Positions 1-8,095 of a DNA stretch of 64,000 bases are shown in pieces. Every line of letters begins with the position of its first letter. Within the stretch, counting starts at the first letter, position 1. Origin of the DNA: an uncultured Mucilaginibacter sp. (GTDB lineage Bacteria > Bacteroidota > Bacteroidia > Sphingobacteriales > Sphingobacteriaceae); NCBI RefSeq assembly GCF_946479965.1, contig NZ_CAMLHX010000004.1, positions 1 through 64,000 of the forward strand, written 5' to 3'. The translations under genes were made by a program, and so were the position numbers. Below the pieces are notes generated by a model. It was not told the origin of the DNA, searched no databases, and saw nothing but the letters and a program-made list of their open reading frames with translations.

Positions 1-93
1 GGCGGCCGACAGGCCAATGGCGGCCTCCCCGCCCTCAACTGTCTGCCCGCCGTCGTCGAGGCGGCCGGCGAACTGCCCGTCCTCTTCGACTCC
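1..93 (+). CDS. Fragment of FMN-dependent alpha-hydroxy-acid dehydrogenase (lactate monooxygenase-like), probably foreign to this contig
   Basis: Frame 1 encodes 31 residues that begin GGRQANGG and end LPVLFDS. GGRQ is the FMN/substrate-binding motif of lactate monooxygenases and related flavin hydroxy-acid oxidases, and the VLFDS strand normally continues into a GxRSG phosphate-binding loop. Here the match stops at base 93 and the downstream sequence reads as a different gene on the other strand. By my count 27 of 31 third codon positions are G or C, typical of Actinobacteria and unlike everything else in the window. I read this as contaminating or misassembled sequence rather than a gene of this organism. 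The family assignment is good; the source lineage is inferred from codon use. Confidence 0.72.
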
Positions 94-806
94 CCACGCC
101 TTACCGAAATTGTTATCAATATGCCGGTTGTGCCGATGGTGAGTGATAGGGTTAATAACACCCGCAACACAATATCTTCCAGCCACCGTGCCCCTTCGCT
201 AAGCGTGTAAGAAAACTCATCTTCGGACAGGGTGACTTTCCTGTTCAGCTCACCAACCTCCGCCGTCAGTTTGTTGATCTTTTCATGGGATGATGGTGTA
301 GACCTGATCACATCATGCAGCTTATCGCCCAGAACAATTAGTTGGTCCATCTGCAGTTGGGCATCGCCCCAGGCACCAATAGCTTTATTAAGATAGGATA
401 TGCTATGAAAACGGGTAATAAGCGAGATCATGCCGTCAACATCTTCGGGAGCGTTGCGGCCCTCAATAAATCCCTTACGCGCAACTTCCAGGTCGGGATC
501 TGCTTTTGAAAGTTCCAATCTGGTTTTGTTATCGCCAAGCGGAACCTTTAAATACTCGCGAAATGCCTGAAAATCCTTTTCATTGTGCGAATTGGCGTAA
601 TGAAATAAAGTGTAAACGGCATCTTTCTGGGCCTTTGACCACAACGCCTCGCCATTTACAAAAGCCCTAACGGACGATAACGTACCAACGGCAAACCAAA
701 GGGTACACAGCTCTAATACTATCAGAAACGCCATTGTCCCGACAGTAAAATATAATTTCCGGGCGATTGTTATATCGCGCAGTTTTTTCTTAAAGAATGG
801 CATCAT
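94..806 (-). CDS. Sensor histidine kinase, N-terminal part only (truncated at the chimeric edge)
   Basis: The gene starts at 806 with [12 protein letters not shown] and reads leftwards without a stop. The visible part is a sensor module: a first TM helix at about residues 19-41, a helical periplasmic region of about 170 residues containing EGRN and [11 protein letters not shown] stretches, and a second TM helix near residues 215-235 ending in LITISVRRG. This arrangement is typical of N-termini of Bacteroidota membrane histidine kinases with a four-helix sensor. The catalytic HisKA/HATPase part would lie left of the window, but at base 93 the sequence switches to the high-GC fragment, so the gene is broken by the junction. 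The kinase call rests on N-terminal resemblance only. Confidence 0.6.
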
Positions 807-1018
807 AGGTAAGGCTGCAAAAAAATCATCTCATAGTACAACTATAAAATGACAACGTAAGGGCATGTATTATTGATGCTGGCTTTTAAAATGTCATGTT
901 TATTTATACGTAATTGCCTTTAATAAAGTTTTGCCTTAGCGAGACTACCAAAGCTCTTCCAATTTTTTCTGACTGCTTTTTTAATAAGAATGCCGACCTT
1001 CGCAAAAGAAAATAAAAA

Positions 1019-1990
1019 ATGTCGTCAGAGCCGAACAAACAAATCACGGAAAAGGAAAACCTGCACCCACGCAATAGTCACAGGGCGGGGTATGATTTTA
1101 AACAACTTTGCAAAAGCAGTCCGCGGTTAAAAGCGTTTGTATCATTAAATCAATATAATGATGAAACGATAGATTTTAGTAACCCGGAAGCAGTTATAGC
1201 TTTAAACAAAGCATTGTTAAAGCATTTTTACGGCGTTGCCCATTGGGATATCCCCGAAGGCTACCTATGCCCACCGATACCGGGACGGGCTGATTATGTT
1301 CATTATCTGGCTGATATATTGGCCGAACTTAATAACGGGAAAATACCCACAGGCGAAAAAATACAGGTGTTAGACATTGGCATGGGTGCCAATTGTGTTT
1401 ATCCGTTAATTGGCAGCCACGTGTACGACTGGCAATTTGTTGGTACCGATGTTGACCCTGTTGCTATTGCGTCGGCAGAAAATATTGTTGCCTTGAATCC
1501 GGAGTTTAAGGATAAGATAGAATTCAGGTTGCAAGCCAACAAGTCGCACATATTTGCGGGCATGGTTAAAAAGCACGAGGGTTTTGACCTCACCATGTGT
1601 AACCCGCCGTTTCACGCATCCTTGCAGGAGGCACAGATCTCTACAGCCACCAAGTGGAAGAAATTAGGTTTTAACAAGCAGGCAACAGCGCTAAACTTTG
1701 GCGGACAAAAAACCGAGCTTTGGTGCTACGGCGGCGAGGCAGGGTTTATCCGCCGTATGGTGGAGCAAAGCACCGTGGTTGGGCAGCAATGTTTATGGTT
1801 CTCAACCCTGGTATCAAAAAAAACCACGCTGCCCATTATTTACAAAGCTTTAAAAAATGTTAACGCGGTTGATGTTAAAACCATTACCATGGCACATGGC
1901 CAAAAAGTAAGTCGCATTGTAGCCTGGACATTTTTAACCCCGGCAGAACAAATTAACTGGAGAAATAAGTTTTGGAATGATCCGCGGTAA
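1019..1990 (+). CDS. rlmF: 23S rRNA (adenine(1618)-N6)-methyltransferase RlmF
   Basis: A 323-residue SAM-dependent methyltransferase that N6-methylates A1618 of 23S rRNA, close in length to E. coli RlmF. Family hallmarks are visible: an N-terminal HPRNxHxxxYDF segment (residues 17-27), WDIPEGYLCPPIPGRADY, the SAM-binding strand VLDIGMGANCVYPLIG (about residues 119-134) and the catalytic NPPF motif of N6-adenine methyltransferases in MCNPPFHAS. The ATG lies just after an A-rich stretch with no strong Shine-Dalgarno. It is monocistronic: an upstream gap of about 210 bp holds nothing I can recognise, and the next gene is over 200 bp away. The assignment is secure at family level. Confidence 0.93.
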   Translation: MSSEPNKQITEKENLHPRNSHRAGYDFKQLCKSSPRLKAFVSLNQYNDETIDFSNPEAVIALNKALLKHFYGVAHWDIPEGYLCPPIPGRADYVHYLADILAELNNGKIPTGEKIQVLDIGMGANCVYPLIGSHVYDWQFVGTDVDPVAIASAENIVALNPEFKDKIEFRLQANKSHIFAGMVKKHEGFDLTMCNPPFHASLQEAQISTATKWKKLGFNKQATALNFGGQKTELWCYGGEAGFIRRMVEQSTVVGQQCLWFSTLVSKKTTLPIIYKALKNVNAVDVKTITMAHGQKVSRIVAWTFLTPAEQINWRNKFWNDPR

Positions 1991-2070
1991 ATAAAAGGGG
2001 CGTTGCCTGCGGCCAAGTCGGCAAAAAACCAACCGCACACTGCCACTGCACACTGCCAACTAAAAAAGGC

Positions 2071-2110
2071 TTGTACCAAAACCGAACATTTATTGTATCG
2101 AAACTGAACA
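2071..2110 (+). promoter_or_regulatory. Tandem 18-bp regulatory boxes, 22-bp period (copy 1, upstream of the 2,211 permease)
   Basis: Two direct repeats, TTGTACCAAAACCGAACA (2071-2088) and TTGTATCGAAACTGAACA (2093-2110), match 15 of 18 positions and are spaced exactly 22 bp apart. The same doublet occurs before the adaptor gene at 33,898 and before the permease at 55,469. The most likely reading is a binding site for the NtrC-type activator at 32,278-33,636. A -24/-12 promoter is less clear here than at the other two copies: CGGACT at 2165-2170 and TTTTATA at 2174-2180 sit at nearly the same distances but with a shorter spacer. Confidence 0.6.
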
Positions 2111-2210
2111 ATAAGTACTATGTATTTTATACCTAATTTTCTGTATAACAAATAGTTATATAAACGGACTTGTTTTTATATTAGGATAGTGGTTTCAATC
2201 AAAAATTATT

Positions 2211-4712
2211 ATGCTAAAGAACTACTTTATAATTGCCTGGCGAAATATCCAACGAAATAAGGGTTATACTTTACTTAATATTACCGGTTTGGCTTTTGGC
2301 CTTGCTACGTTTATTGTGGCCTTGCTATATTTTAATCGCGAAAATAGTTTTGATAAATGGGACAAGCAACTAAAGCGTGTATACCGCATAGACATGGCCC
2401 AAACCTATACCGGGGGCGATACCTTTACCGGTATCTGGACACCATATCCCTTAGGTACTGATCTATCAGCCAACTGCCCCGAAATTGAAACCGTAACCCG
2501 TGTGTACGATAAGGATAAAGGCCTGATATCTGCCAACGATAAACAGCTCTACGTAAATAAGTTAATAAGCGCCGATAGCACTTTCTTTAATGTGTTTCCT
2601 TATAAGTTTGTTTATGGCAGCGTAGCAAACGCCATGCAACAGCCCGACCAGGCAGTTATAAGTTTAGAAACCAGTCGTAAGTTTTTTGGGGACATGGATC
2701 CCGTGGGTAAAACGCTTACATTAAATGGTGGCAAGCTTTATACAGTTTCCGGGGTTTTTGAGCCAACCGGACCTTCGCATCTTGATTTTAATATTTGCTT
2801 CTCTTCTTTTAACAAAAACCTTAATTGGGGAGCAGGTGTGTATTTTACCTACGCTTTGCTAAAGCCAAACACTTCCATCGAGGCCCTTTCGGCAAAGGCC
2901 AAAGCAGCAATGATAAACGGCTTGGTTGCCGGTACTTACGCAAGGTCAGTATCTGCTAATCCCAAAATAAGCGCGCCGGGCGATAACAAGGAGCAGTGGT
3001 TAAAAGAGAATTCGAACCTAACTATTAACGACGTTTTTTTTGAACCGGTATCTACCATCCACTTGTCGCCCAAAGCATCATCCTATAGCGACGCGGCCGA
3101 AAATCATCCCTTGTTAAATACGCAGGCAGGAAATAATAAACCTATTATATTCTTTTCCATCGCCGCTATAATGATCGTTTTATTGGCTTGTATAAACTAT
3201 ACCAATCTTTCAATAGCGCGCGCCGGCAAACGCGCCAAAGAAGCCGGAATGCGAAAGGTGCTGGGGGCGGTACGGTTCCAGCTAATGAAACAGTTTTTGG
3301 CTGAATCATTAATTCAATGCCTGATAGCACTGCTTTTGGGCTTGATCTTAGCTAAAGTTGCGGTTTACTGGATCAACACCGCGTTCCATTTGCAGCTTGC
3401 TTTTTTTAACCGCCTGCTGCCAACGGAGAATTTTGTATTGCTGGGTCAACTTGTTTTAATGGTGATACTGGTAAGCGTGGTATCAGGCGCATATCCCGCC
3501 TTTATATTGTCGTCGTTTAAGCCGGTGAAGGTGCTTAAAGGCGAGATCACTAAAAGCATAAAGGGAAGGTTATTAAGAAACGGATTAGTAGTGCTGCAAT
3601 TCGGCATATCCACCTGTTTTATTATTTGCATGGTAGTTATTTATAAGCAGCTTAACTATCTAAATTCAAAGGACCCGGGCTTTTCAACATCGCACGTATT
3701 AGTGTTAAAGCCGCAGAACAACAGTTTGCTCTATCATGAATCGCCTGACCAAAAGATCGATTTTATAAAAGATCAGCTATCGCGCGTGCCGGGAGTGGAA
3801 GTGGTTGCCGTAACCGATTTTTATCCGGGAGCCCCGTCTTTGGCCAGTAAAAATACCGCGACGGCTAACGGCAAAGAATTGCCAATGACGTTTGACTATA
3901 TCCATTTTGATTACTTTAAAGTACTGAATATAAAGCTTTCGGCCGGTCGTGATTTTTCGCGTGCTTATTCAGCCGATACGGTTAACTCGGCGGTTATCAA
4001 CGAGACAGCTGCACGTAATATAGGCTATAAGAACCCGCTTGATAAAACGGCGCGTATACTTAACCGCGATTATAATATTATTGGCGTGGTAAAGGATAAT
4101 AATGTAGCCGGGTACAATGCCGTTGTAGCGCCCGAAGTATATGCCATTGGCGCCAGTCGGGGCATGTTAGGCCCTTACCGTGCCGTATTAGTAAGGGTTA
4201 ACGGGCGCAACGCGGCAACTGCCACCGCGGCTATACAGAACCAGTGGAAAGCTATTGAACCGGGTTTCCCGCTAACCTATTCGTGGTTGGACGAAAGCTT
4301 TGCCAAACTTTTGGAACGGTACGAAACGCTGGGTAAAATGACCATTATGTTGTCGGTAATATCCACCATAATAGCGCTGATGGGCATATTCGCGTTAAGC
4401 GCGTTTGCTGCCGCCCAGCGCACAAAGGAAATTGGTATCCGGAAGGTGTTTGGCGCTTCGGTAGCCAGAATAACTGCCATGTTATCCAAAGAATTCTTTA
4501 AACTCATTGTTATCGCGCTGCTGGCCGCTTTCCCGGTAGCTTATTTGATCACCCATAAATGGCTGCAAGAATTTGCTTTCCGGATCGACCTGAGCTGGCT
4601 CATTTTCGCCCTTTCCGGATTCGTTATTCTGACAGTTGCTTTAATTACGGTTAGTTTTCAAGCTATAAAAGCGGCTGTTGTTAATCCGATGCAGAGTTTG
4701 AAGACGGAGTAG
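2211..4712 (+). CDS. FtsX/MacB-type ABC transporter permease (stand-alone)
   Basis: An 833-residue eight-helix permease with the duplicated layout typical of Bacteroidota: an N-terminal TM helix (about 20-42), a periplasmic MacB-like core domain, a TM bundle with coupling segment KRAKEAGMRKVLGA near residue 342, a second core domain, and a terminal bundle with RTKEIGIRKVFGA near residue 738. The C-terminus NPMQSLKTE is a diverged form of the NPVKSLRSE tail of the array at 35.9-60.9 kb. No ATPase gene is adjacent, so the ATPase must come from elsewhere. The tandem boxes at 2071-2110 suggest it is co-regulated with the distant array. It is followed by a strong terminator and so is monocistronic. 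The substrate is unknown. Confidence 0.9.
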   Translation: MLKNYFIIAWRNIQRNKGYTLLNITGLAFGLATFIVALLYFNRENSFDKWDKQLKRVYRIDMAQTYTGGDTFTGIWTPYPLGTDLSANCPEIETVTRVYDKDKGLISANDKQLYVNKLISADSTFFNVFPYKFVYGSVANAMQQPDQAVISLETSRKFFGDMDPVGKTLTLNGGKLYTVSGVFEPTGPSHLDFNICFSSFNKNLNWGAGVYFTYALLKPNTSIEALSAKAKAAMINGLVAGTYARSVSANPKISAPGDNKEQWLKENSNLTINDVFFEPVSTIHLSPKASSYSDAAENHPLLNTQAGNNKPIIFFSIAAIMIVLLACINYTNLSIARAGKRAKEAGMRKVLGAVRFQLMKQFLAESLIQCLIALLLGLILAKVAVYWINTAFHLQLAFFNRLLPTENFVLLGQLVLMVILVSVVSGAYPAFILSSFKPVKVLKGEITKSIKGRLLRNGLVVLQFGISTCFIICMVVIYKQLNYLNSKDPGFSTSHVLVLKPQNNSLLYHESPDQKIDFIKDQLSRVPGVEVVAVTDFYPGAPSLASKNTATANGKELPMTFDYIHFDYFKVLNIKLSAGRDFSRAYSADTVNSAVINETAARNIGYKNPLDKTARILNRDYNIIGVVKDNNVAGYNAVVAPEVYAIGASRGMLGPYRAVLVRVNGRNAATATAAIQNQWKAIEPGFPLTYSWLDESFAKLLERYETLGKMTIMLSVISTIIALMGIFALSAFAAAQRTKEIGIRKVFGASVARITAMLSKEFFKLIVIALLAAFPVAYLITHKWLQEFAFRIDLSWLIFALSGFVILTVALITVSFQAIKAAVVNPMQSLKTE

Positions 4713-4738
4713 GGGGTGGTTATTTTGCTCATTGGAGT

Positions 4739-4773
4739 AAGCTTTGACAACTTTTAGAAAGTTGTCAAAGCTT
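4739..4773 (+). terminator. Strong hairpin terminator after the permease gene
   Basis: A perfect 16-bp stem (4739-4754 with 4758-4773) and a 3-nt loop begins 27 bp after the permease stop. The A/T-rich stem ends make it usable in both directions. Confidence 0.8.
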
Positions 4774-4923
4774 TAGTATTTACGGCAACGAACTACGACT
4801 GCCAAATACGCACAAATTTGCGGCGTAATTGTCGGTTAACTTTTTTTCATTTGTCGAAAACATTTTCGTGGCCTTGCTGTTCCAGTTTACATATTCATTT
4901 GTTTTTTTGCTGATACTGTCCTT

Positions 4924-5148
4924 ATGGGAAAAATGCACATTGTATGCTCCGCTTGCGGTTCAAAGCATATTATTACATCTCGACCTATTGAAAAGGTAGA
5001 CAAAGGGAGTCTACATTGCTATACCTGTAGTGCCGCCTTATTTGAGTACGACGGTTGTGTATCCTATTATCCCCTCTTAGTAAATCAAACTGAAAGGAAC
5101 ATAGTTGATGGGTTAGAAACTGATGGGGTTTCTGACGTAGAAATTTAG
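4924..5148 (+). CDS. Small protein with a CxxC-CxxC zinc ribbon
   Basis: A 74-residue ORF with two knuckles, CSAC at residues 8-11 and CYTC at residues 32-35, separated by 20 residues. This is the classic spacing of a zinc ribbon. The second half is acidic and without recognisable motifs. I cannot assign a function; small ribbons of this kind bind nucleic acid or act as structural zinc proteins. It stands alone between a terminator and a convergent beta-lactamase gene. The paired Cys knuckles argue that it is a real gene despite its size. Confidence 0.55.
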   Translation: MGKMHIVCSACGSKHIITSRPIEKVDKGSLHCYTCSAALFEYDGCVSYYPLLVNQTERNIVDGLETDGVSDVEI

Positions 5149-5336
5149 TCTGTATCTTATTTCTCCTCGCTCCCGCAAGCGTCCCGCTTGTGGTTAACGA
5201 AGCGTTCGGTTGTTGCAAACTGTCTCATTCCCTTACCGAACGAACACTAACTAATTTTTGTCACACGCGGCACGCGTGCGCCAGCAAAGTGGCGTTTTTA
5301 ACGCGGTTGGATTTTCTTTAGTGCCAATTTCGTTTT

Positions 5337-6221
5337 TCATCTTTGTCCAAATTTCTGTTGATATAACTTTTCAAAATTCGCTATAGCAGCATCATAGCCT
5401 TTACGGTCAATAAATACATCGGGGTTATAGGGATCACCCGGCCTATGCTTTGCATGCATGTTAACCTGTGCCGCATGCGAAGACAGGAACAGATCAAACT
5501 GTTGCTTTTTTAACAGATCAAAAGTGTACTTATAGTCTTTATCAATATTAGGATAAGTAGCCATTCCATGTACATTGGCATCATCATACACGGTAGGCAT
5601 ATTGGCTATAATAACCCGGTAAGTGCGCTTATCATCCTTTACATCAAACAAAAAGCTGTTGGCACCCAGGGTATGCCCGGGCGTACGCAAAGCAACTATT
5701 TTCATGCCACCCAATTTTATGGTATCGTGCTCATGTAATATTCCATCCGCTTTAACTGCTTTAAAAGTAGGCCCCTTACTACCAAAAACATAGTCGGACG
5801 CACCGCCATCAGCCAATACAGGGGCATCATGCTCGTTTATCCAAATTTTGGCATTGGTCTCTTTTTTAATATCAGCCATACCTGCAACATGATCCCAATG
5901 GGCATGGGTGGCTAACAATATCTTAATATCACTAAACTTAAAGCCTAATTTTTCAATATGCTCACGTATCATTTCCGTTTGTGATGCCAGGCCCGTATTT
6001 ATCAAAATATTTCCCTGCGGTGTAGTAATTAGATAGCAGGCCAAGTCATAAGTACCTACATAATATAGATTACCCGCAATACGGAATGGCTCGTAGGGGT
6101 AATACCATTTGGGATCATTAAGGGGCGGGGCCACCAGCGTTTGGGCCTTAACAAATGAATTGACAAACAAAAAGTTAACAGCCACTATGGCTATCTTAAC
6201 CGTGATTTTAAAGTTAGGCAT
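5337..6221 (-). CDS. Subclass B3 metallo-beta-lactamase (periplasmic)
   Basis: A 294-residue secreted metallo-hydrolase. Starting at the Met encoded at 6221 gives a clean signal peptide (residues 1-27, ending FVKAQ); an upstream in-frame Met at 6257 would add 12 residues and spoil it. Zinc ligands of a B3 enzyme are all visible: H106-x-H108-x-D110-H111 in THAHWDH, H183 in TPGHTLG and H249 in SSHAAQVNMHAK. Unlike GOB enzymes, the first ligand is His, not Gln. Such enzymes hydrolyse beta-lactams including carbapenems, although some B3-like proteins are lactonases or unknown hydrolases. It is transcribed alone, with no regulator next to it. The fold and zinc site are sure; antibiotic activity is inferred. 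Confidence 0.85.
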   Translation of the reverse strand: MPNFKITVKIAIVAVNFLFVNSFVKAQTLVAPPLNDPKWYYPYEPFRIAGNLYYVGTYDLACYLITTPQGNILINTGLASQTEMIREHIEKLGFKFSDIKILLATHAHWDHVAGMADIKKETNAKIWINEHDAPVLADGGASDYVFGSKGPTFKAVKADGILHEHDTIKLGGMKIVALRTPGHTLGANSFLFDVKDDKRTYRVIIANMPTVYDDANVHGMATYPNIDKDYKYTFDLLKKQQFDLFLSSHAAQVNMHAKHRPGDPYNPDVFIDRKGYDAAIANFEKLYQQKFGQR

Positions 6222-6388
6222 GTTGGTTATAATTGTATTTAAAGGTATGAACCACACCTGAAATAAAAAAGCCTCGCGGAGCTTCCGAAAGAATTCATAA
6301 ATATAAAGTTATCAGCAATTAATAATTTCGGCTCACCACCCCCACACAATGACGCGTGCGGAAGAATGCATTAACCCCGCTCCCTTGA

Positions 6389-7483
6389 TCACCCCTTCCC
6401 CAACCTTTTCACCATCCTAAACACCGTACCAACAGACAAACCCGTTTGCACGGCAATGGCCCGTATACTTATGCCCTGATCGTGCAGGCGGGTAACCTTT
6501 TCTTCATTATTGCGCAGTTGCTGTTCTTTATGGTGCATCAGGTGGGTGGTCTCGTCATCATAGCCGATAAATTCAAACTGTAAAAAATTGCCGGGCTTTA
6601 CTATGTTGCAAAGGCAAACGTTGGCAGCTCCATAGTGTTCTCTGCCGCTGCGTTGTTTTATCTGCTTAAGATACCTCAGCTGCGGGGTGGTTTGGCTCTC
6701 GCCCAGGGCAAAGGCGCTATCAGCAAAATTGATCAGCATTTTACTGCCTTGCAGGTCGTTACGGGTTATGGGCCGGGCATTATCGCGCTTTGGTGTATGC
6801 GCCAACACTAGTACAGACAGGCCGTACCTGTTTTTAATGGTCTGCAGGTTGCGCATCAGTTTAATGGCGTTTTCGGCAGCGTGGGTACTGCTGCGCAGGC
6901 AGGTAATATTGTCTAAAATAAGGGTGCTTGCTTTGGTAGTAATGATGATGTTTTCGAGCGCGTTATACATGTAGTCGGCATAGTTTTTAAACTTGTGCTC
7001 GCCTTCGGCATCAGGATTAAGCACCACGCGGTAAAAGTTGCTGTTAAACGTGTAAGGGCTTAGCCGACTGCTGTAGCGGCACTCAAACTGCTCGGTGCTC
7101 AGTTCAAAATCAAAATACAAAACCTTTTCGGGCGGCAGGTTTGCCCCTAACACGGGCACCGGCTCGCCGCCGCTCAGGGCGTTGCCAATCTGCACAGCTA
7201 AAATTGATTTGCCTACGTTAGTATCGGCAAACAAAATGCACAACTCTCCCCGGTACCAAAAATCACCAAAAAGTTTGTCGGGCGATGAAGCTATGGGATT
7301 GGGCTTTAGCCAGTCGGCCGCCTGCTTAATGATGAAGGCATCCTTGCTTACGGGCTGCGGTTGGGGTATTTCCCGCTCCAGTTGTTTTTTCTGTTTAGAT
7401 GTTAAAGCGCCGCGCGCCATGTCGCGTATCAATTCTATTTCTGCCGGTCGTGATGGGTAGAGTGCTGCGTATCTGTGATCCAT
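6389..7483 (-). CDS. Orphan RepA/KaiC-like AAA ATPase with C-terminal HTH
   Basis: A 364-residue P-loop ATPase of the RecA/RepA helicase-like type. Walker A is ADTNVGKS within GELCILFADTNVGKS (about residues 83-97), Walker B is STLILDNITCL, and LVLAHTPKR looks like the sensor region. The last 35 residues, with GISIRAIAVQTGLSVGTVFRMVKRL, resemble a resolvase-type helix-turn-helix. Homologues are usually found with primases on plasmids and integrative elements, but no primase, integrase or relaxase is nearby, so it is an orphan, perhaps the residue of an element. A TGACA dyad lies 48 bp upstream of its start and a MITE-like repeat begins about 80 bp upstream, which may reflect autoregulation. 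The cellular role is unknown. Confidence 0.75.
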   Translation of the reverse strand: MDHRYAALYPSRPAEIELIRDMARGALTSKQKKQLEREIPQPQPVSKDAFIIKQAADWLKPNPIASSPDKLFGDFWYRGELCILFADTNVGKSILAVQIGNALSGGEPVPVLGANLPPEKVLYFDFELSTEQFECRYSSRLSPYTFNSNFYRVVLNPDAEGEHKFKNYADYMYNALENIIITTKASTLILDNITCLRSSTHAAENAIKLMRNLQTIKNRYGLSVLVLAHTPKRDNARPITRNDLQGSKMLINFADSAFALGESQTTPQLRYLKQIKQRSGREHYGAANVCLCNIVKPGNFLQFEFIGYDDETTHLMHHKEQQLRNNEEKVTRLHDQGISIRAIAVQTGLSVGTVFRMVKRLGKG

Positions 7484-7527
7484 TGTTTATTGTTTTTATG
7501 CAAGGTACGCAGTGTTTTTACAGCAAA

Positions 7528-7549
7528 TGGTGACACTGTTTTGTCAGTA
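7528..7549 (-). repeat. 22-bp repeat containing a TGACA...TGTCA dyad (copy 1)
   Basis: This 22-mer, read on the minus strand, is identical to bases 30839-30860 on the plus strand. It contains TGACA and TGTCA half-sites six bases apart, and it lies 45 bp upstream of the orphan ATPase start, where an operator would be expected. An operator role is inference. Confidence 0.55.
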
Positions 7550-7561
7550 GTCCTAAAACAG

Positions 7562-7804
7562 GTGTTCCAAATTGGTTGATTTGCTGTTCCAAACTGTTCC
7601 ACTTTTAGTCAAAAATCTAAAATCTCTTCAATATTTTCATTATCAGCTACTTAAAAGCAATTTACAGCTAACTTTACTGACTTATAAGTAGTTTCAAAGT
7701 GTTCCAAAGTGTTTCGGGGTGAAAAGTTAAAAGCTTACTAATCAAAAGATTAGTTCCTTCATCGTCATTTGGAAAAATTAGAGGCTTTATATTTTTTGGA
7801 ACAC
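7562..7804. repeat. MITE-like 243-bp repeat with 10-bp terminal inverted repeats (copy A)
   Basis: The segment starts with GTGTTCCAAA and ends with its exact reverse complement, TTTGGAACAC. A 242-bp segment at 63122-63363 has the same ends and is homologous in inverted orientation, including an exact 38-bp match between 7661-7698 and 63228-63265. GTTCCAAA-like boxes recur inside. There is no ORF of note and no clear target-site duplication. It fills much of the 612-bp gene-free stretch 7484-8095; the remainder holds the dyad at 7528 and the promoter region of the dehydratase. It is either a dispersed MITE-like element or an iteron-type cluster. Confidence 0.7.
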
Positions 7805-7955
7805 TGGTGGGACATGAGATACGCGAAAGTTCAAAATCCGCCGCTGGTGTAAAAAGAACATATATCCTTTAGCTAGTACTATGTTATTAAAGCCCAGTAA
7901 TTAAGAGTGTAACAAGATTATTGCGATGACGGATTCACGTTCAAAATTGTACTTT

Positions 7956-7989
7956 TTTGAATGTTTTAAATAAAAGATTTATTACTTTG
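7956..7989 (+). promoter_or_regulatory. Possible Bacteroidota-type promoter of the dehydratase/transporter unit
   Basis: A TTTG at 7956-7959 and a TTACTTTG at 7982-7989 resemble the -33 TTTG and -7 TAnnTTTG boxes of Bacteroidota, with a slightly long spacer. They lie about 110 bp before the dehydratase start. A small hairpin (TGCCT...AGGCA) follows at 8036-8052 in the leader. Confidence 0.35.
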
Positions 7990-8095
7990 CAGCCCATTAA
8001 CCACCGAGCGTACTAAAATTATTTGATCTACGTAGTGCCTGATTATCAAGGCAGGTGGTTGGGTATTATACAAGCACAACATACTAAGAATTTTT

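Noticed and set aside
5203..5242. CGTTCGGT...ACCGAACG inverted repeat resembling the AACCGAAC part of the regulatory boxes
   Set aside because: It lies between the 3' ends of two convergent genes, is inverted rather than a 22-bp direct repeat, and matches only the core; more likely a terminator-like hairpin.
7562..7804. CRISPR-like or direct-repeat array of GTTCCAAA
   Set aside because: Spacing is irregular, units are only 8-10 bp and appear in both orientations; no cas gene.
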